Assembly: GCF_005144585.1 (NCBI RefSeq) | Contig: NZ_SSMQ01000028.1 | Location: 1-64,000, forward strand | Reading direction: 5' to 3' | From: Polyangium fumosum | Lineage (GTDB): Bacteria > Myxococcota_A > Polyangia > Polyangiales > Polyangiaceae | Length of the DNA stretch: 64,000 nucleotides | Part shown: one piece after another, positions 52,341-61,324 of the stretch | How positions within the stretch are numbered: position 1 is the stretch's first letter | How the letters are laid out: each line of letters begins with the position of its first letter | Made by a program: the position numbers and the translations under genes | The notes under the pieces: model-generated | Database searches by the model: none | Seen by the model: only the letters and a program-made list of their open reading frames with translations | What the model was told of the DNA's origin: nothing

Positions 52341-52715
52341 CTCCGTGCCGTCCTCGGCTCCTACCTCGGCGCCTCGTTCGAGCTCCGTGCCGTCCTCGGC
52401 TCCTACATCGAAGCTGCCCTTCGACCTCCGCGACGTCCTCGGCTCCTACATCGGCGCTGCCCTTCGAGTTCCGCGACGTCCTCGGCTCCTACATCGGAGC
52501 TGCCCTTCGAGCTCCGCGACGCCCTCGGCTCCTACATCGGCGCCTCCTTCGAGCTTCGCGACGTCCTCGGCTCGTACATCGAAGCTGCCCTTCGGGCTCC
52601 GTGACGTCCTCGGCTCCTACATCGGCGCCTCCTTCGAGCTTCGCGACGTCCTCGGCTCCTACATTGGCGCCTCCTTCGAGCTTCGCGACATCCTCGGCTC
52701 CTACCTGCCCCACGC
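52341..52715. repeat. 42/43-bp tandem repeat array (about 9 units)
   Basis: The unit starts GTCCTCGGCTCCTAC and runs 42 or 43 bases, with two subtypes differing around ATCGGCGCC/ATCGAAGCT and in the length. The mixed unit lengths break any reading frame, so the array is not coding. No gene is supported between 52270 and 52723. It separates the PEGA gene from the LysR gene. Confidence 0.8.
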
Positions 52716-52723
52716 CGCGCTCC

Positions 52724-53644
52724 TCAGAGCGCTGATGGGTCCTCGCTTCCCTTCGACCTCGGGGGGCGCTGGTGCGGGAAAGCAGCGCAGAGGTGCTCGA
52801 CAAAGGCAGACACCTTCGGACTGAGCAACCTCCGCGATGTGTAGAGCACCCAGATCTCGGTCCGCCGCTCGGGGACGCGACCCCAGCATAAAAGCCTGCC
52901 CGAGAGCAGGTCCGCATCGACGAGCGAGCCTGGCAGCAGCGCGGCGCCCGCCCCGTTGCGAGCCGCCTGCCACGCCATCGACACCGAGGAGGACCTGAGG
53001 ACAGGCACGGGCGTGAAGGCCTCGATCCCGTTCTTCCCTTCGACGCGCCACACCGGCATTCCTGCCGTCGTCGGCAGGAGGATCGCTGGCACGCCGATAC
53101 TCGCCTCGTCGCCGGCTCGCCTTCGGGGCCTCTCGAGGGATGGCGGCGCGACGAGGAGGGTCTCCTCTCGCATGACGATCCTCCCGACGAGGCTCTCGTC
53201 GAGATGCGGATTGACGCGCACCACGAGATCGACGCCCTCGATCAGAGGATCGATCATCCGGTTCTCGCTCAGGACCTCGAGAGCGATCTCGGGATAACGA
53301 GCCACGAAGCCCGCAGCGATCCGGCCCATGTAGAGGTCTGCGAACAGCCCCGGCACGCTCACCCTCAGGGGTCCGCGCGGACGGGAGAGCCCGCCGGCGA
53401 GGGCTTGGCCCACGTCCTCGATCTCGGCCAGCAAGCCGCCGGTTTGCCGGTGGAGCATCGCGCCCTCCTCCGTGAGCCGGAACGTCTTGGGACCACGCTC
53501 GACGAGCCGGACCCCCAGCGCGTCCTCCAGCTCCCTCAGGCGACGCGACAACGTCGTCTTCGGCTGCCCCGTGGCACGGCTCGCGCGGCCAATGCCGCCG
53601 TGGCCGACGATCTCATGGAAGGCGACGAGAGCGAGGAGGTCCAT
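52724..53644 (-). CDS. LysR-family transcriptional regulator
   Basis: 306 residues. The N-terminal helix-turn-helix (GIGRASRATGQPKTTLSRRLRELE) is typical of LysR. The C-terminal effector domain has LRVSVPGLFADLYMG and VRVNPHLDESL. The ATG at 53644 (MDLLALVAF) directly precedes the HTH. It is divergent from the NmrA-like gene at 53761 with 116 bp between, the usual LysR layout, and probably controls that gene. It needs a small-molecule inducer, unknown. Confidence 0.93.
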   Translation of the reverse strand: MDLLALVAFHEIVGHGGIGRASRATGQPKTTLSRRLRELEDALGVRLVERGPKTFRLTEEGAMLHRQTGGLLAEIEDVGQALAGGLSRPRGPLRVSVPGLFADLYMGRIAAGFVARYPEIALEVLSENRMIDPLIEGVDLVVRVNPHLDESLVGRIVMREETLLVAPPSLERPRRRAGDEASIGVPAILLPTTAGMPVWRVEGKNGIEAFTPVPVLRSSSVSMAWQAARNGAGAALLPGSLVDADLLSGRLLCWGRVPERRTEIWVLYTSRRLLSPKVSAFVEHLCAAFPHQRPPRSKGSEDPSAL

Positions 53645-53760
53645 AGGTGTGCCATCCGTGGAACGCCGAGCGCCAAAGCAGCCACTATCACGCGACGGCA
53701 GGAACATTCAACGTGCGACTCGGGACGCGGCGTGCGTCCTGAGATGTCACGGAGGAACGC

Positions 53761-54633
53761 ATGGCGATTCTGGCGATCGGCGGTACGGGAATGATCGGCT
53801 CTCACGTGGTCGAGGAGCTGGCGAGGCGGGGTGCGGAAGTCCGCGCGTTCGGAAGTGAGCCGTCTCCACGTGGGGCGCCCGCCGGCGTCGAGGAGGTGAT
53901 TGGCGATATCTTCGATCTTGAGCTCATGCGCCGTCTGCTCCGCGAGGCCAGCACGGTGTTCGTTTTGAACCCGGCCGTCGCGGACGAGCTCGCCCGGGTG
54001 CTCCTCACCCTCAGCCTGATCGACGAGGCGAAGATCCAGCGCGTCGTCTACCTCTCGATGATGGGGGTCGACCGCTTCACCGACGCATCGAGGGCGGCCG
54101 CAAAGCTCGCGGCCGAGCAGACGATCCGGCAGCTCGGCCTCCCCACCACGATTCTGAGGCCAAACGCGGTCTTTCAGAACGACGTTTCGTTGAAGGATGC
54201 GATTACCAGGCACCATCGTTACGCGACCCCGCTCGGCAGCGTCGGCATCACGATGGTGGACCTCGACGATGTCGCCGAGGTCGCGGCCCTCGAGCTCCTG
54301 CGACGCGAGCGATCGGCCGCGCCCCTCCCGACCGAGGTGATCGAGGTCGTCGGCCCGGAGGCGCATACGGGGCAGAGCATCGTTCGGGTGTGGTCCGACG
54401 TGCTCGGCGAGAACGTCACCTACGAGGGGGACGATCTCGATGCCGTGGAGCAACGGATGCGCGGCGTGATGCCGGCTGCGGGGGCGTATGATCTGAAGCT
54501 CGTGTTCCGTGGCATCCTTCGCGAAGGCGTGCTCGGCGCCCCTGGCGCCGCCGAGCGACTCGTCGCGATGCTCGGCCGCCCCTTGCGGACGTATCGCTCA
54601 TTCGCCCTCACGATGGCCGGCGCGTCCTCGTAG
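53761..54633 (+). CDS. NmrA-like NAD(P)-binding protein
   Basis: 290 residues. GGTGMIGSHV is the Rossmann glycine motif; a missing YxxxK pair and TTILRPNAVFQND suggest the atypical NmrA/NAD(P)H-azoreductase-like SDR group, which often senses redox state. The start at 53761 has GGAGG about six bases upstream. It is controlled in all likelihood by the divergent LysR gene. Confidence 0.88.
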   Translation: MAILAIGGTGMIGSHVVEELARRGAEVRAFGSEPSPRGAPAGVEEVIGDIFDLELMRRLLREASTVFVLNPAVADELARVLLTLSLIDEAKIQRVVYLSMMGVDRFTDASRAAAKLAAEQTIRQLGLPTTILRPNAVFQNDVSLKDAITRHHRYATPLGSVGITMVDLDDVAEVAALELLRRERSAAPLPTEVIEVVGPEAHTGQSIVRVWSDVLGENVTYEGDDLDAVEQRMRGVMPAAGAYDLKLVFRGILREGVLGAPGAAERLVAMLGRPLRTYRSFALTMAGASS

Positions 54634-54841
54634 CCGATCGAGGGGCCGAGCGTCACACTCCCATGACGAAACGCCCGCGCCGAGCATGCACGCGTGTCAC
54701 ACGCACATGACACCCGTCATGCGCGCGTCACAGCGCAGGCACGCCGGGGCGAAACGTTGATGCGCGAACCAGGCCATATCCGCGGCAGGGACGCCGTGGC
54801 ATACGGGATGCTTGGGGACCGACACCACCCTGGAGGACACG

Positions 54842-55882
54842 ATGGCTTCGAAAACGCACCTCTTCTTCTCGCTCCTGCTGCCCGCCCTTCTCGCCGCCTG
54901 CGGAGATCCCGGCGCGTCCCCCGACGACGATCAGGACGTCGTGACGAGCGAGGACGAGACCACGCTCGAGACGCCCCTCGAGACCTCGCCCCTCGATTTC
55001 ACGCTCTGCCTGAACCAATGCGACGCCAGTCACATGATCATCGGGTGCGACGATCGCACCCAGCGCACGGCGTCGACGGAGGGCGTCAAGCCCTTTTCGC
55101 AGGTGGGCTGGTTCGGCAATGGTTGCACCGGGACGCTCATCGGCAGCAACGTGGTGCTCTCGGCGGCGCATTGTTTCTTCACCGCAGGGACCAACACCTT
55201 CAGGCAGGGCCCCATTTCGTTCTCGCTCGGGCAAACCAGCGTCCCGCCGTCGGGAGGGGGGGGCCTCGGGTTGCCCGGGGAAACGTGCAGGCGACCTTAT
55301 GGAACGCAGTACATCAGCAGCGTGACGGTCCCGGGCGAGTACGACAACACGTCCATCGCCGTCGACAACAAGGCCTGGGATTACGCGGTGGTGATCCTGA
55401 ACGACGCGCCCGTGGACGCGGAGCCGATGCCCTACGGGTACACCGATTGGAGTTATCTCCAGACCGAGGAGTCGCAATCCATTGGTTATCCGGGCACCGA
55501 CAAGGTCTCCGGGACCCTCTGGGACACCGGCCGCAAGAACTTCCTCGGGCGCTGGCTGAACCCCTCCGACGCGAACCTGAGCGGCGTGCTCTACGTCGAC
55601 AACGACGGCGAGGGAGGGCAGAGCGGATCCCCCGTGTTCTACGATTACCTGCAAATCTCGGGGGGTGGCACGATCTCGACCGCATACAAGCTCACGGGCG
55701 TCCTCATCGGCAGCCCGGTCGCGGAGTGCCAGGCCGGCCGAAGCTGGGCGGCGCGGATCCTGCCGAAGACGGTGGACCGCATCGACACCTGGAAGGTCGA
55801 CCCCGACAGCCTGACCTATTCGCGCAAGTTCAAGTCCTTCACCGGCACGCAGATCCTGCCGGCCGATCAGGACGGCTGCTGA
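54842..55882 (+). CDS. Trypsin-like serine protease lipoprotein
   Basis: 346 residues. Signal with lipobox LLAAC (Cys about 20). The catalytic triad is seen as SAAHCF (His), WDYAVV (Asp) and GGQSGSPV (Ser), the S1 chymotrypsin fold; CTGTLIGSNVVL precedes the His as in secreted trypsins. The mature N-terminus is acidic. The ATG at 54842 has GGAGG six bases upstream, deciding the start. It stops 40 bp before a palindrome. Secreted or surface protease, possibly used in predation; that role is inferred. Confidence 0.9.
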   Translation: MASKTHLFFSLLLPALLAACGDPGASPDDDQDVVTSEDETTLETPLETSPLDFTLCLNQCDASHMIIGCDDRTQRTASTEGVKPFSQVGWFGNGCTGTLIGSNVVLSAAHCFFTAGTNTFRQGPISFSLGQTSVPPSGGGGLGLPGETCRRPYGTQYISSVTVPGEYDNTSIAVDNKAWDYAVVILNDAPVDAEPMPYGYTDWSYLQTEESQSIGYPGTDKVSGTLWDTGRKNFLGRWLNPSDANLSGVLYVDNDGEGGQSGSPVFYDYLQISGGGTISTAYKLTGVLIGSPVAECQAGRSWAARILPKTVDRIDTWKVDPDSLTYSRKFKSFTGTQILPADQDGC

Positions 55883-55922
55883 CGCCGCTGCGCTCCTCGC
55901 CGTGCTGCTTGTCCCGAGGGCG

Positions 55923-55962
55923 CTAGAACATCGAGCGGTTCAAGAACCATTCGATGTTCTAG
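55923..55962. repeat. 40-bp palindrome, copy 2
   Basis: Near-identical to copy 1 (47986-48031), with one mismatch in the right arm. It ends in CTAG, which is shared with the start of the miniature element that follows. Confidence 0.85.
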
Positions 55963-56089
55963 AAGTGGTCTCATAAACCGTTGGGAGCGCCCCGAAGCTA
56001 GGGAGGGCGAAGCGAGGAATCCTACGCGGATTTCGAGCGAGGCCGACCGACGATTCGGGGCGCGAGTAGGTTTATGAGACCACTTCTAG
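55959..56089. mobile_element. MITE-like 131-bp element with 21-bp perfect inverted repeats
   Basis: Perfect 21-bp terminal inverted repeats at 55959-55979 and 56069-56089 (CTAGAAGTGGTC and GACCACTTCTAG ends) and subterminal inverted repeats GCGCCCCGAA/TTCGGGGCGC (55987-55996, 56054-56063). No coding capacity. CTAG at both ends looks like a target duplication of an IS5-type (CTAR) insertion. The left CTAG belongs to the palindrome before it, and the right supplies the stop codon of the STAS-like gene. Confidence 0.75.
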
Positions 56090-56538
56090 GCTTCCCGGGC
56101 GTTACGCTCGGCGCGGCAGGCGTCGAGGAACGCGCGCGCCTCGGCCTCGTGGGCGAAGAACTGCAAGGGGGGCAGCCAGGGCCGGAGCAAGGAGCCGGCC
56201 CGCGTGAGCATGTTCATGACCATCTGCTGCCGGAAGGTGCCGCCGTAGATGCCCGTCGCGGCGATGGTGCCCGTGGGATCGAGCGCCGTGGAGAGCTTGC
56301 GCCCCTCCGTGGAGAACTCGCCGAACTTCGTGATGTCGACGAGGAGGGAGATGGGCCGGCCGATCGTCGCGGCATACGCCGCCTGGAGGTCGTAGAAAGT
56401 TTCGATCGTGCTCCCATCGACGCTGCCCGCGAACCTGACATGGAAGATATCGGTCGATTCGATGCGGTACCCGTGTGTACCCAGCATCTTCCAGTCCGTG
56501 AAATCCCCCCCGGATATCCTCGGCGTGCTCGTGCTCAT
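56086..56538 (-). CDS. STAS/SpoIIAA-like small cytoplasmic protein
   Basis: 150 residues. IFHVRFAGSVDGSTIETFYD and LLVDITKFGEFSTEG are the strand-helix-strand of a STAS-like fold, followed by FFAHEAEARAFLD near the C-terminus. It is a second member of the same family as 27025-27486 (same final helix pattern EAEARA). The stop codon TAG lies in the CTAG at the end of the miniature element, so an insertion has occurred at or just beyond the 3' end of the gene. The ATG at 56538 gives MSTSTPR, as in the first member (MSTSSSF). Confidence 0.7.
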   Translation of the reverse strand: MSTSTPRISGGDFTDWKMLGTHGYRIESTDIFHVRFAGSVDGSTIETFYDLQAAYAATIGRPISLLVDITKFGEFSTEGRKLSTALDPTGTIAATGIYGGTFRQQMVMNMLTRAGSLLRPWLPPLQFFAHEAEARAFLDACRAERNAREA

Positions 56539-56617
56539 GGAATGCCGATACGTACAGCACGGGCGGCGTGAGGATCAACGCCTGATGAGGTCCGTTCCGT
56601 GCGCGCCGGCGCCGCCG

Positions 56618-59600
56618 TCAGCCGTCGAGCTCGTCGTCGATGTCGAGGAGATCACCGTCGTCGTCCTCAGAAACCGGCGCGTGTGCGCCGGCTTCCGGCG
56701 TGGGCGCTGCCGCGGCGCGCTGGCTCGACCACGGCCGCCCCCAGCCGCCGGGCGCGCCGAAGGGCCGCGCGGGGGACGCCTCGGCCGGGGCGCGTCGCTT
56801 GAGAAACCCTTGGCTCGTCGCGACGAATCCCGCTTCTTTCAAGGCGTCCGCGAGCGGCGAGCGGGCCGTGGGTTCGCCGTCGACCGTGGCGAGGAGGACG
56901 GTCCGCGCGCGGCCTTCGTCGATGAGGTCGGCGAGCGCGCGGGCAAGCGCGCGTCGTTCGGCGCGGAGCTCGGGCTCGTCGCGCGGGAGGAACGTGAGGA
57001 GCCCCCGCTCGCTTTTGCCCATCCAGGCGAGCAATCGGCCCTCGTGGAGGACGACACGCGCGCCGGCCGCTCGTTTGGGCCGCGCCGCGCCACGATTCCC
57101 GCTCTCCGGCTCGGCGTCGTCGCCCGGCCAGCGCACGGAGGCGCCAAAAGGATTCGCCGGGTCGGAGGCCGCGAGGACCAGCGTGGGGCCCTCGGCGGAA
57201 GGCTCACGGAAGGAGCGGAGCCTGTCGTCCGCGCCGGGGAGCGCGAATTGCGCGGCGCCGAGGCCCGCGACGAAATACCCCCGACGAACCCGCCCGGCCT
57301 CCTCCATGGCGCGGAGGACATCGTAGACGGCGGAAAAACCACCCACGAGGCCCTCGGCATGCGCGGCCTCGCGCGTGAGGACGCCGTGTCGATCGAGGAG
57401 GGTTCGCGCGAGCGCGGCGCGGCGCTCGGTCTCGCTGGGACCCTTTTCCCCAAGGGAAGGCAAAGGCAAAAGGGACCAGCGGCCTTCACTTCCGGGAGGC
57501 CCCGCGCGGCGCGCGCCAAAAAGCCCCCCGCGGCTCGGGTGCCGTCGTCCGCCACGTTTCTCCTCGCGGCCGAGGGAACGCAAAGGCGCGAGCGTGTCAT
57601 TCGTGACCTCGCCCGCCCAGACGAGCTCCCACAAGGCCGCGAGCACGTCGTGCCCGAAGCCGCCCGTCTCGCGCAGGAGATCACTGAAAAAGACGGCGCC
57701 CCGCCGCGAAAGCGTCTCGCGCACGCGCGCGGCCATCGCGCCCTCGGCCTTGCCGGGCGGCGGCGCGAGATAGGGATAGGCCTGCGAGAGGTAAAGCGCG
57801 ATGCGGCCCGAGGAATCGCCGACAGGCTCGACGCCGCGCCAAACGACCTCGCCGGCGGCGCAAAGCGCGTCGAGATCCCCGGGGAGATAACCTTGCACGC
57901 GGGCCGGGAGGATCTCGGCTTCGAGCGCGGAGGCGACGAGCGGCGCGCCCTGGAGGAGCTCGACGGCGTAGAGCAGGGCCTCCTGTCCGCGGCGCGGGCG
58001 CGTGAGGCCGTGCCATTCGACGAGGAAACGCGCGTACGCCTCCGGCGGGACGGGCTCGACCTCGGCGCGGAGGCGCGCGAGGGAGCGTTGCTTGAGCGAA
58101 CGGAGGACCTCGGTCTCGCAATACTCGTGGCCGGATCCGCCGGGCAAAAGCTCGCCTTCCGTGACGCGGCGGCGCTCGATGAGCGTGGCGAGCGCGATCC
58201 GCACGGGGCCGACGCCGAGGCCATAACGCGCAGCCACGTCCTCGGCGCGGAAGGGGCCGTGGGTCCGGGCATAACGGGAGACGATGTCGACGAGCGGATC
58301 TGCCGCGGGTTCGAGGAACGCCGCGGGCAACCCCGCCGGAGGCACGACACCGAGGGCGTCCCGGAACCGCCCCGCGTCCTCGGCCGCGACGAAGCGCCGC
58401 TCGCCCGCGATCGTGACCTCGAAGATACGCCGCGTCCGCGTGAGCTCGTCCAGAAACCCGGAGACACGCGTCGCGCCGCCGCCGTCTTCCTCGGTCCCCG
58501 CGCGCGCAAGAATCTCGTCCCGCGAGAGATCGCCGAGCGCGAGGAGCAGATCGTGGAGCTGATCGGCGTGCTTGAGCGGGCGTTTTCCGTCGAGGCGCTG
58601 GAGGGAGCACGCGAGCACCTCGATCGAGGCCGGATCGAGCAATTCGCGCATCTCGGCCTCGCCGAGCAGTTCACGCAGGCGCGTGTGGTCGATCGCGAGC
58701 ATCTGCGCTTTGCGCTCGGCGAGCGGCAGATCTCCGTCGTACATGAAGTTGCCGACGTACCCGAAGAGGAGCGACGCGGCGAAAGGCGAGGCCGAACGGG
58801 TGTCGACCTCGTGCACGCGGACCTTGCGCGATTCGATCTTCTTCAGCAGGTCGACGAGCGCGGGCAAATCAAAGACGTCGCGCAGGACCTCGCGGTAGGT
58901 TTCGAGCAGGATGGGGAACGAGCCATACCGCGCGGCGACGGCGAGCAGGTCCGAGGCGCGTTTTCGCGCGGCCCATAACGGCGAGCGTTTGCCCGGGCGC
59001 TTGCGCGGCAAGAGCAGCGCGCGGCCGGCGCATTCGCGGAAGCGCGCGGCGAAGAGGGCGGAGGCGCCGAGGCTCCGGACGACGAGATCCTCGACCTCGT
59101 CGGCGTCGGGGAGCAAGAGGCGCGCGTCGGGCGGGCCCTGCGCCTCGGGGAAACGCAAGACGACGCCGTCGTCGGCCCAGACGGCCTCGATTTCGAGGGC
59201 GAGCTCGGCGCGGCAGCGCTCCTCGATGGCGCTCGCGAGCGGAGCGTGCACGCGCCCGCCGAACGGGGAGAGGATGCAGACGCGGGTGTCGCCGACCTCG
59301 TCGACGAAGCGTTCGAGCACGATCGTGGTGTCGCTCGGGACCTCGCCCGTCGCCGCGGCTTGCTCGCGGACGTACCGAAGGAGGTTTTTCGCGGCGCGCG
59401 TGTCGAGGTGATGTTTTTCGCGGAGGAGGCGCTCGGCCGCGGCGTCGTCGGCCTTCGTGATCTCGCGGGCGACGCGGCCGATCTCGGTCCCGAGCTCGAC
59501 GTTGCGGGAGGCGCGATCGCCGCGCCAGAACGGCATCTTGCCGGGCTGGCCGGGCGCGGGCACGACGAGGACACGGTCGTGCGTGATCTCGGTGATACGC

Positions 59601-61324
59601 CAGGAGGACGCGCCGAGGACGAAGACCTCGCCTTCGCGCGCCTCGAAGACCATTTCTTCGTCGAGCTCGCCGACGCGACGACCGGGTTTGCCGGCGGCCT
59701 CCTCCGTCGCCAGGAAGACGCCATAGAGGCCGCGATCGGGAATGGTGCCGGCATTGACGACCGCGAGCCGCTTCGCGCCTTCCCGCGCGCGGATCGCGCC
59801 CGTGGTCCGGTCCCAGACGATGCGAGGGCGCAGCTCGGCGAACTCGTCCGAGGGGTAGCGGCCGGAGAGCATGTCGAGCAGACCTTCGAAGCTCGCGCGC
59901 GGGAGATCCGCGAAGGGTGCGGCGCGGCGGACGAGCGAGAAGAGGGTGTCTTCGTGGATCGAATCCATCGCGGTGATCGCGATGATCTGCTGGGCGAGGA
60001 CGTCGAGGGGGTTGCGCGGGTAAAACGTGGCCTCGACCTTGGCGTCGATCATGCGGCTCGTGGCGGCGGCGCACGCGAGCAGATCGCCGCGGTGCTTCGG
60101 GAAGACCACGCCGCGCGAGGTGGCGCCGACGGCGTGGCCGGCGCGGCCGATGCGCTGGAGGCCGGCCGAGACGCTCGGCGGGGATTCGATCTGGACGACG
60201 AGGTCGACGGCGCCGAGGTCGAGGCCGAGCTCCAGCGAGGAGGTCGCGACGATACACGGGAGGCGCCCTTCTTTGAGCGCCTCCTCGATGCGCGTGCGCT
60301 CGTCCCGCGCGACGGATCCATGGTGCGCGGCGGCGATCTCGGCGCCCGCGGCCTCGTTGATCGCCGCCGCGAGCCGCTCGGAGAGCCTGCGGCTGTTGGC
60401 GAAGATCATGGTGGATCGATGCGCGCGGACGAGCTCGACGAGGCGCGGATGAATGCTCGGCCAGATCGAGCGCGCGGCGGGATCCGCGCCGGGCCCCTTC
60501 CCCGCGTCCTCGCCGGGTTCGCCCATGCGGGTCATGTCCTCGACGGGCACCTCAATGGTAAGCTCCAGCGATTTCGGCGCGCTCGCGTCGACGATGGTGA
60601 CGGGGCGCGGGACGAATTTCCCCTGATCGTCGATCTCGCCCCCGCCGAGCAAGCGCGCGATTTCATCGAGCGGGCGTTGCGTCGCGCTGAGGCCGATGCG
60701 CGTGGTCCGCGCCCCCTCGCCGCGCAGGGCTTCGAGCCGCTCCAGCGACGAAAAGAGGTGCACGCCGCGCTTCGTGGCGGCGAGGGAGTGGATCTCGTCG
60801 ATGATGACGGTGTCGACGGAGCGCAGAATTTCCCGCGCATTCGAGGTGAGCAGGAGGAAGAGCGACTCCGGCGTGGTGATCAGGATGTCGGGCGGGCGTT
60901 TTCCGAGGCGCGCGCGCTCCTCGGGCGAGGTATCCCCGGAGCGGATCGCGACCGTGGGGACACGGAAAGGGATTTCGAGCCGCTCGGCTGTTTTGGTGAG
61001 GCCGGCGAGCGGGGCGCGCAGGTTCCGCTCGACGTCGGCGGCGAGCGCCTTGAGCGGCGAGACGTAAAGGACGCGGCAGCGCGATTCTTTCGGTGGTTCG
61101 TCCGAAAACACCAATCGATCGAGGGCGACGAGGAACGCGGCGAGCGTCTTGCCCGAGCCCGTGGGCGCGAGGAGGAGGGTCGACTTTCCGGCCTGGATCG
61201 GCGGCCAGCCTTTTTCCTGGGCCTCGGTGGGCCCAGGGAAGGCACCCTGGAACCAGGTGCGCGTCGCCTCGTGGAAATGGGCGAGCGCGCCGCCCTTCGA
61301 GGTCTTCGCCCGGGGCCGCGTCAC
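56618..61324 (-). CDS. lhr: Lhr-type large helicase
   Basis: 1568 residues. Superfamily 2 motifs in order: APTGSGKT (53-60, motif I), VIIDEIHS (DEIH 176-179, motif II), LSATQRPL (motif III), HHGSVARDERT and ATSSLELGLD (IV-V), GLQRIGRAGHAVG (VI). The long C-terminal part beyond the helicase core matches the Lhr length (about 1540 in E. coli), with winged-helix and AlkZ-like regions. A DNA/RNA-unwinding role in repair is expected. The GTG start at 61324 overlaps the stop of the upstream Nei-like gene (GTGA). The last residues are an acidic tail (EDDDGDLLDIDDELDG). Confidence 0.93.
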   Translation of the reverse strand: MTRPRAKTSKGGALAHFHEATRTWFQGAFPGPTEAQEKGWPPIQAGKSTLLLAPTGSGKTLAAFLVALDRLVFSDEPPKESRCRVLYVSPLKALAADVERNLRAPLAGLTKTAERLEIPFRVPTVAIRSGDTSPEERARLGKRPPDILITTPESLFLLLTSNAREILRSVDTVIIDEIHSLAATKRGVHLFSSLERLEALRGEGARTTRIGLSATQRPLDEIARLLGGGEIDDQGKFVPRPVTIVDASAPKSLELTIEVPVEDMTRMGEPGEDAGKGPGADPAARSIWPSIHPRLVELVRAHRSTMIFANSRRLSERLAAAINEAAGAEIAAAHHGSVARDERTRIEEALKEGRLPCIVATSSLELGLDLGAVDLVVQIESPPSVSAGLQRIGRAGHAVGATSRGVVFPKHRGDLLACAAATSRMIDAKVEATFYPRNPLDVLAQQIIAITAMDSIHEDTLFSLVRRAAPFADLPRASFEGLLDMLSGRYPSDEFAELRPRIVWDRTTGAIRAREGAKRLAVVNAGTIPDRGLYGVFLATEEAAGKPGRRVGELDEEMVFEAREGEVFVLGASSWRITEITHDRVLVVPAPGQPGKMPFWRGDRASRNVELGTEIGRVAREITKADDAAAERLLREKHHLDTRAAKNLLRYVREQAAATGEVPSDTTIVLERFVDEVGDTRVCILSPFGGRVHAPLASAIEERCRAELALEIEAVWADDGVVLRFPEAQGPPDARLLLPDADEVEDLVVRSLGASALFAARFRECAGRALLLPRKRPGKRSPLWAARKRASDLLAVAARYGSFPILLETYREVLRDVFDLPALVDLLKKIESRKVRVHEVDTRSASPFAASLLFGYVGNFMYDGDLPLAERKAQMLAIDHTRLRELLGEAEMRELLDPASIEVLACSLQRLDGKRPLKHADQLHDLLLALGDLSRDEILARAGTEEDGGGATRVSGFLDELTRTRRIFEVTIAGERRFVAAEDAGRFRDALGVVPPAGLPAAFLEPAADPLVDIVSRYARTHGPFRAEDVAARYGLGVGPVRIALATLIERRRVTEGELLPGGSGHEYCETEVLRSLKQRSLARLRAEVEPVPPEAYARFLVEWHGLTRPRRGQEALLYAVELLQGAPLVASALEAEILPARVQGYLPGDLDALCAAGEVVWRGVEPVGDSSGRIALYLSQAYPYLAPPPGKAEGAMAARVRETLSRRGAVFFSDLLRETGGFGHDVLAALWELVWAGEVTNDTLAPLRSLGREEKRGGRRHPSRGGLFGARRAGPPGSEGRWSLLPLPSLGEKGPSETERRAALARTLLDRHGVLTREAAHAEGLVGGFSAVYDVLRAMEEAGRVRRGYFVAGLGAAQFALPGADDRLRSFREPSAEGPTLVLAASDPANPFGASVRWPGDDAEPESGNRGAARPKRAAGARVVLHEGRLLAWMGKSERGLLTFLPRDEPELRAERRALARALADLIDEGRARTVLLATVDGEPTARSPLADALKEAGFVATSQGFLKRRAPAEASPARPFGAPGGWGRPWSSQRAAAAPTPEAGAHAPVSEDDDGDLLDIDDELDG

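Noticed and set aside
52341-52715. Possible CRISPR array
   Set aside because: Units are contiguous without spacers and differ in length; no cas genes are near.
52489-52917. Small repeat protein on the minus strand with a 14-residue period
   Set aside because: 43-bp units break the frame, no ribosome site is seen, and it overlaps the LysR C-terminus.
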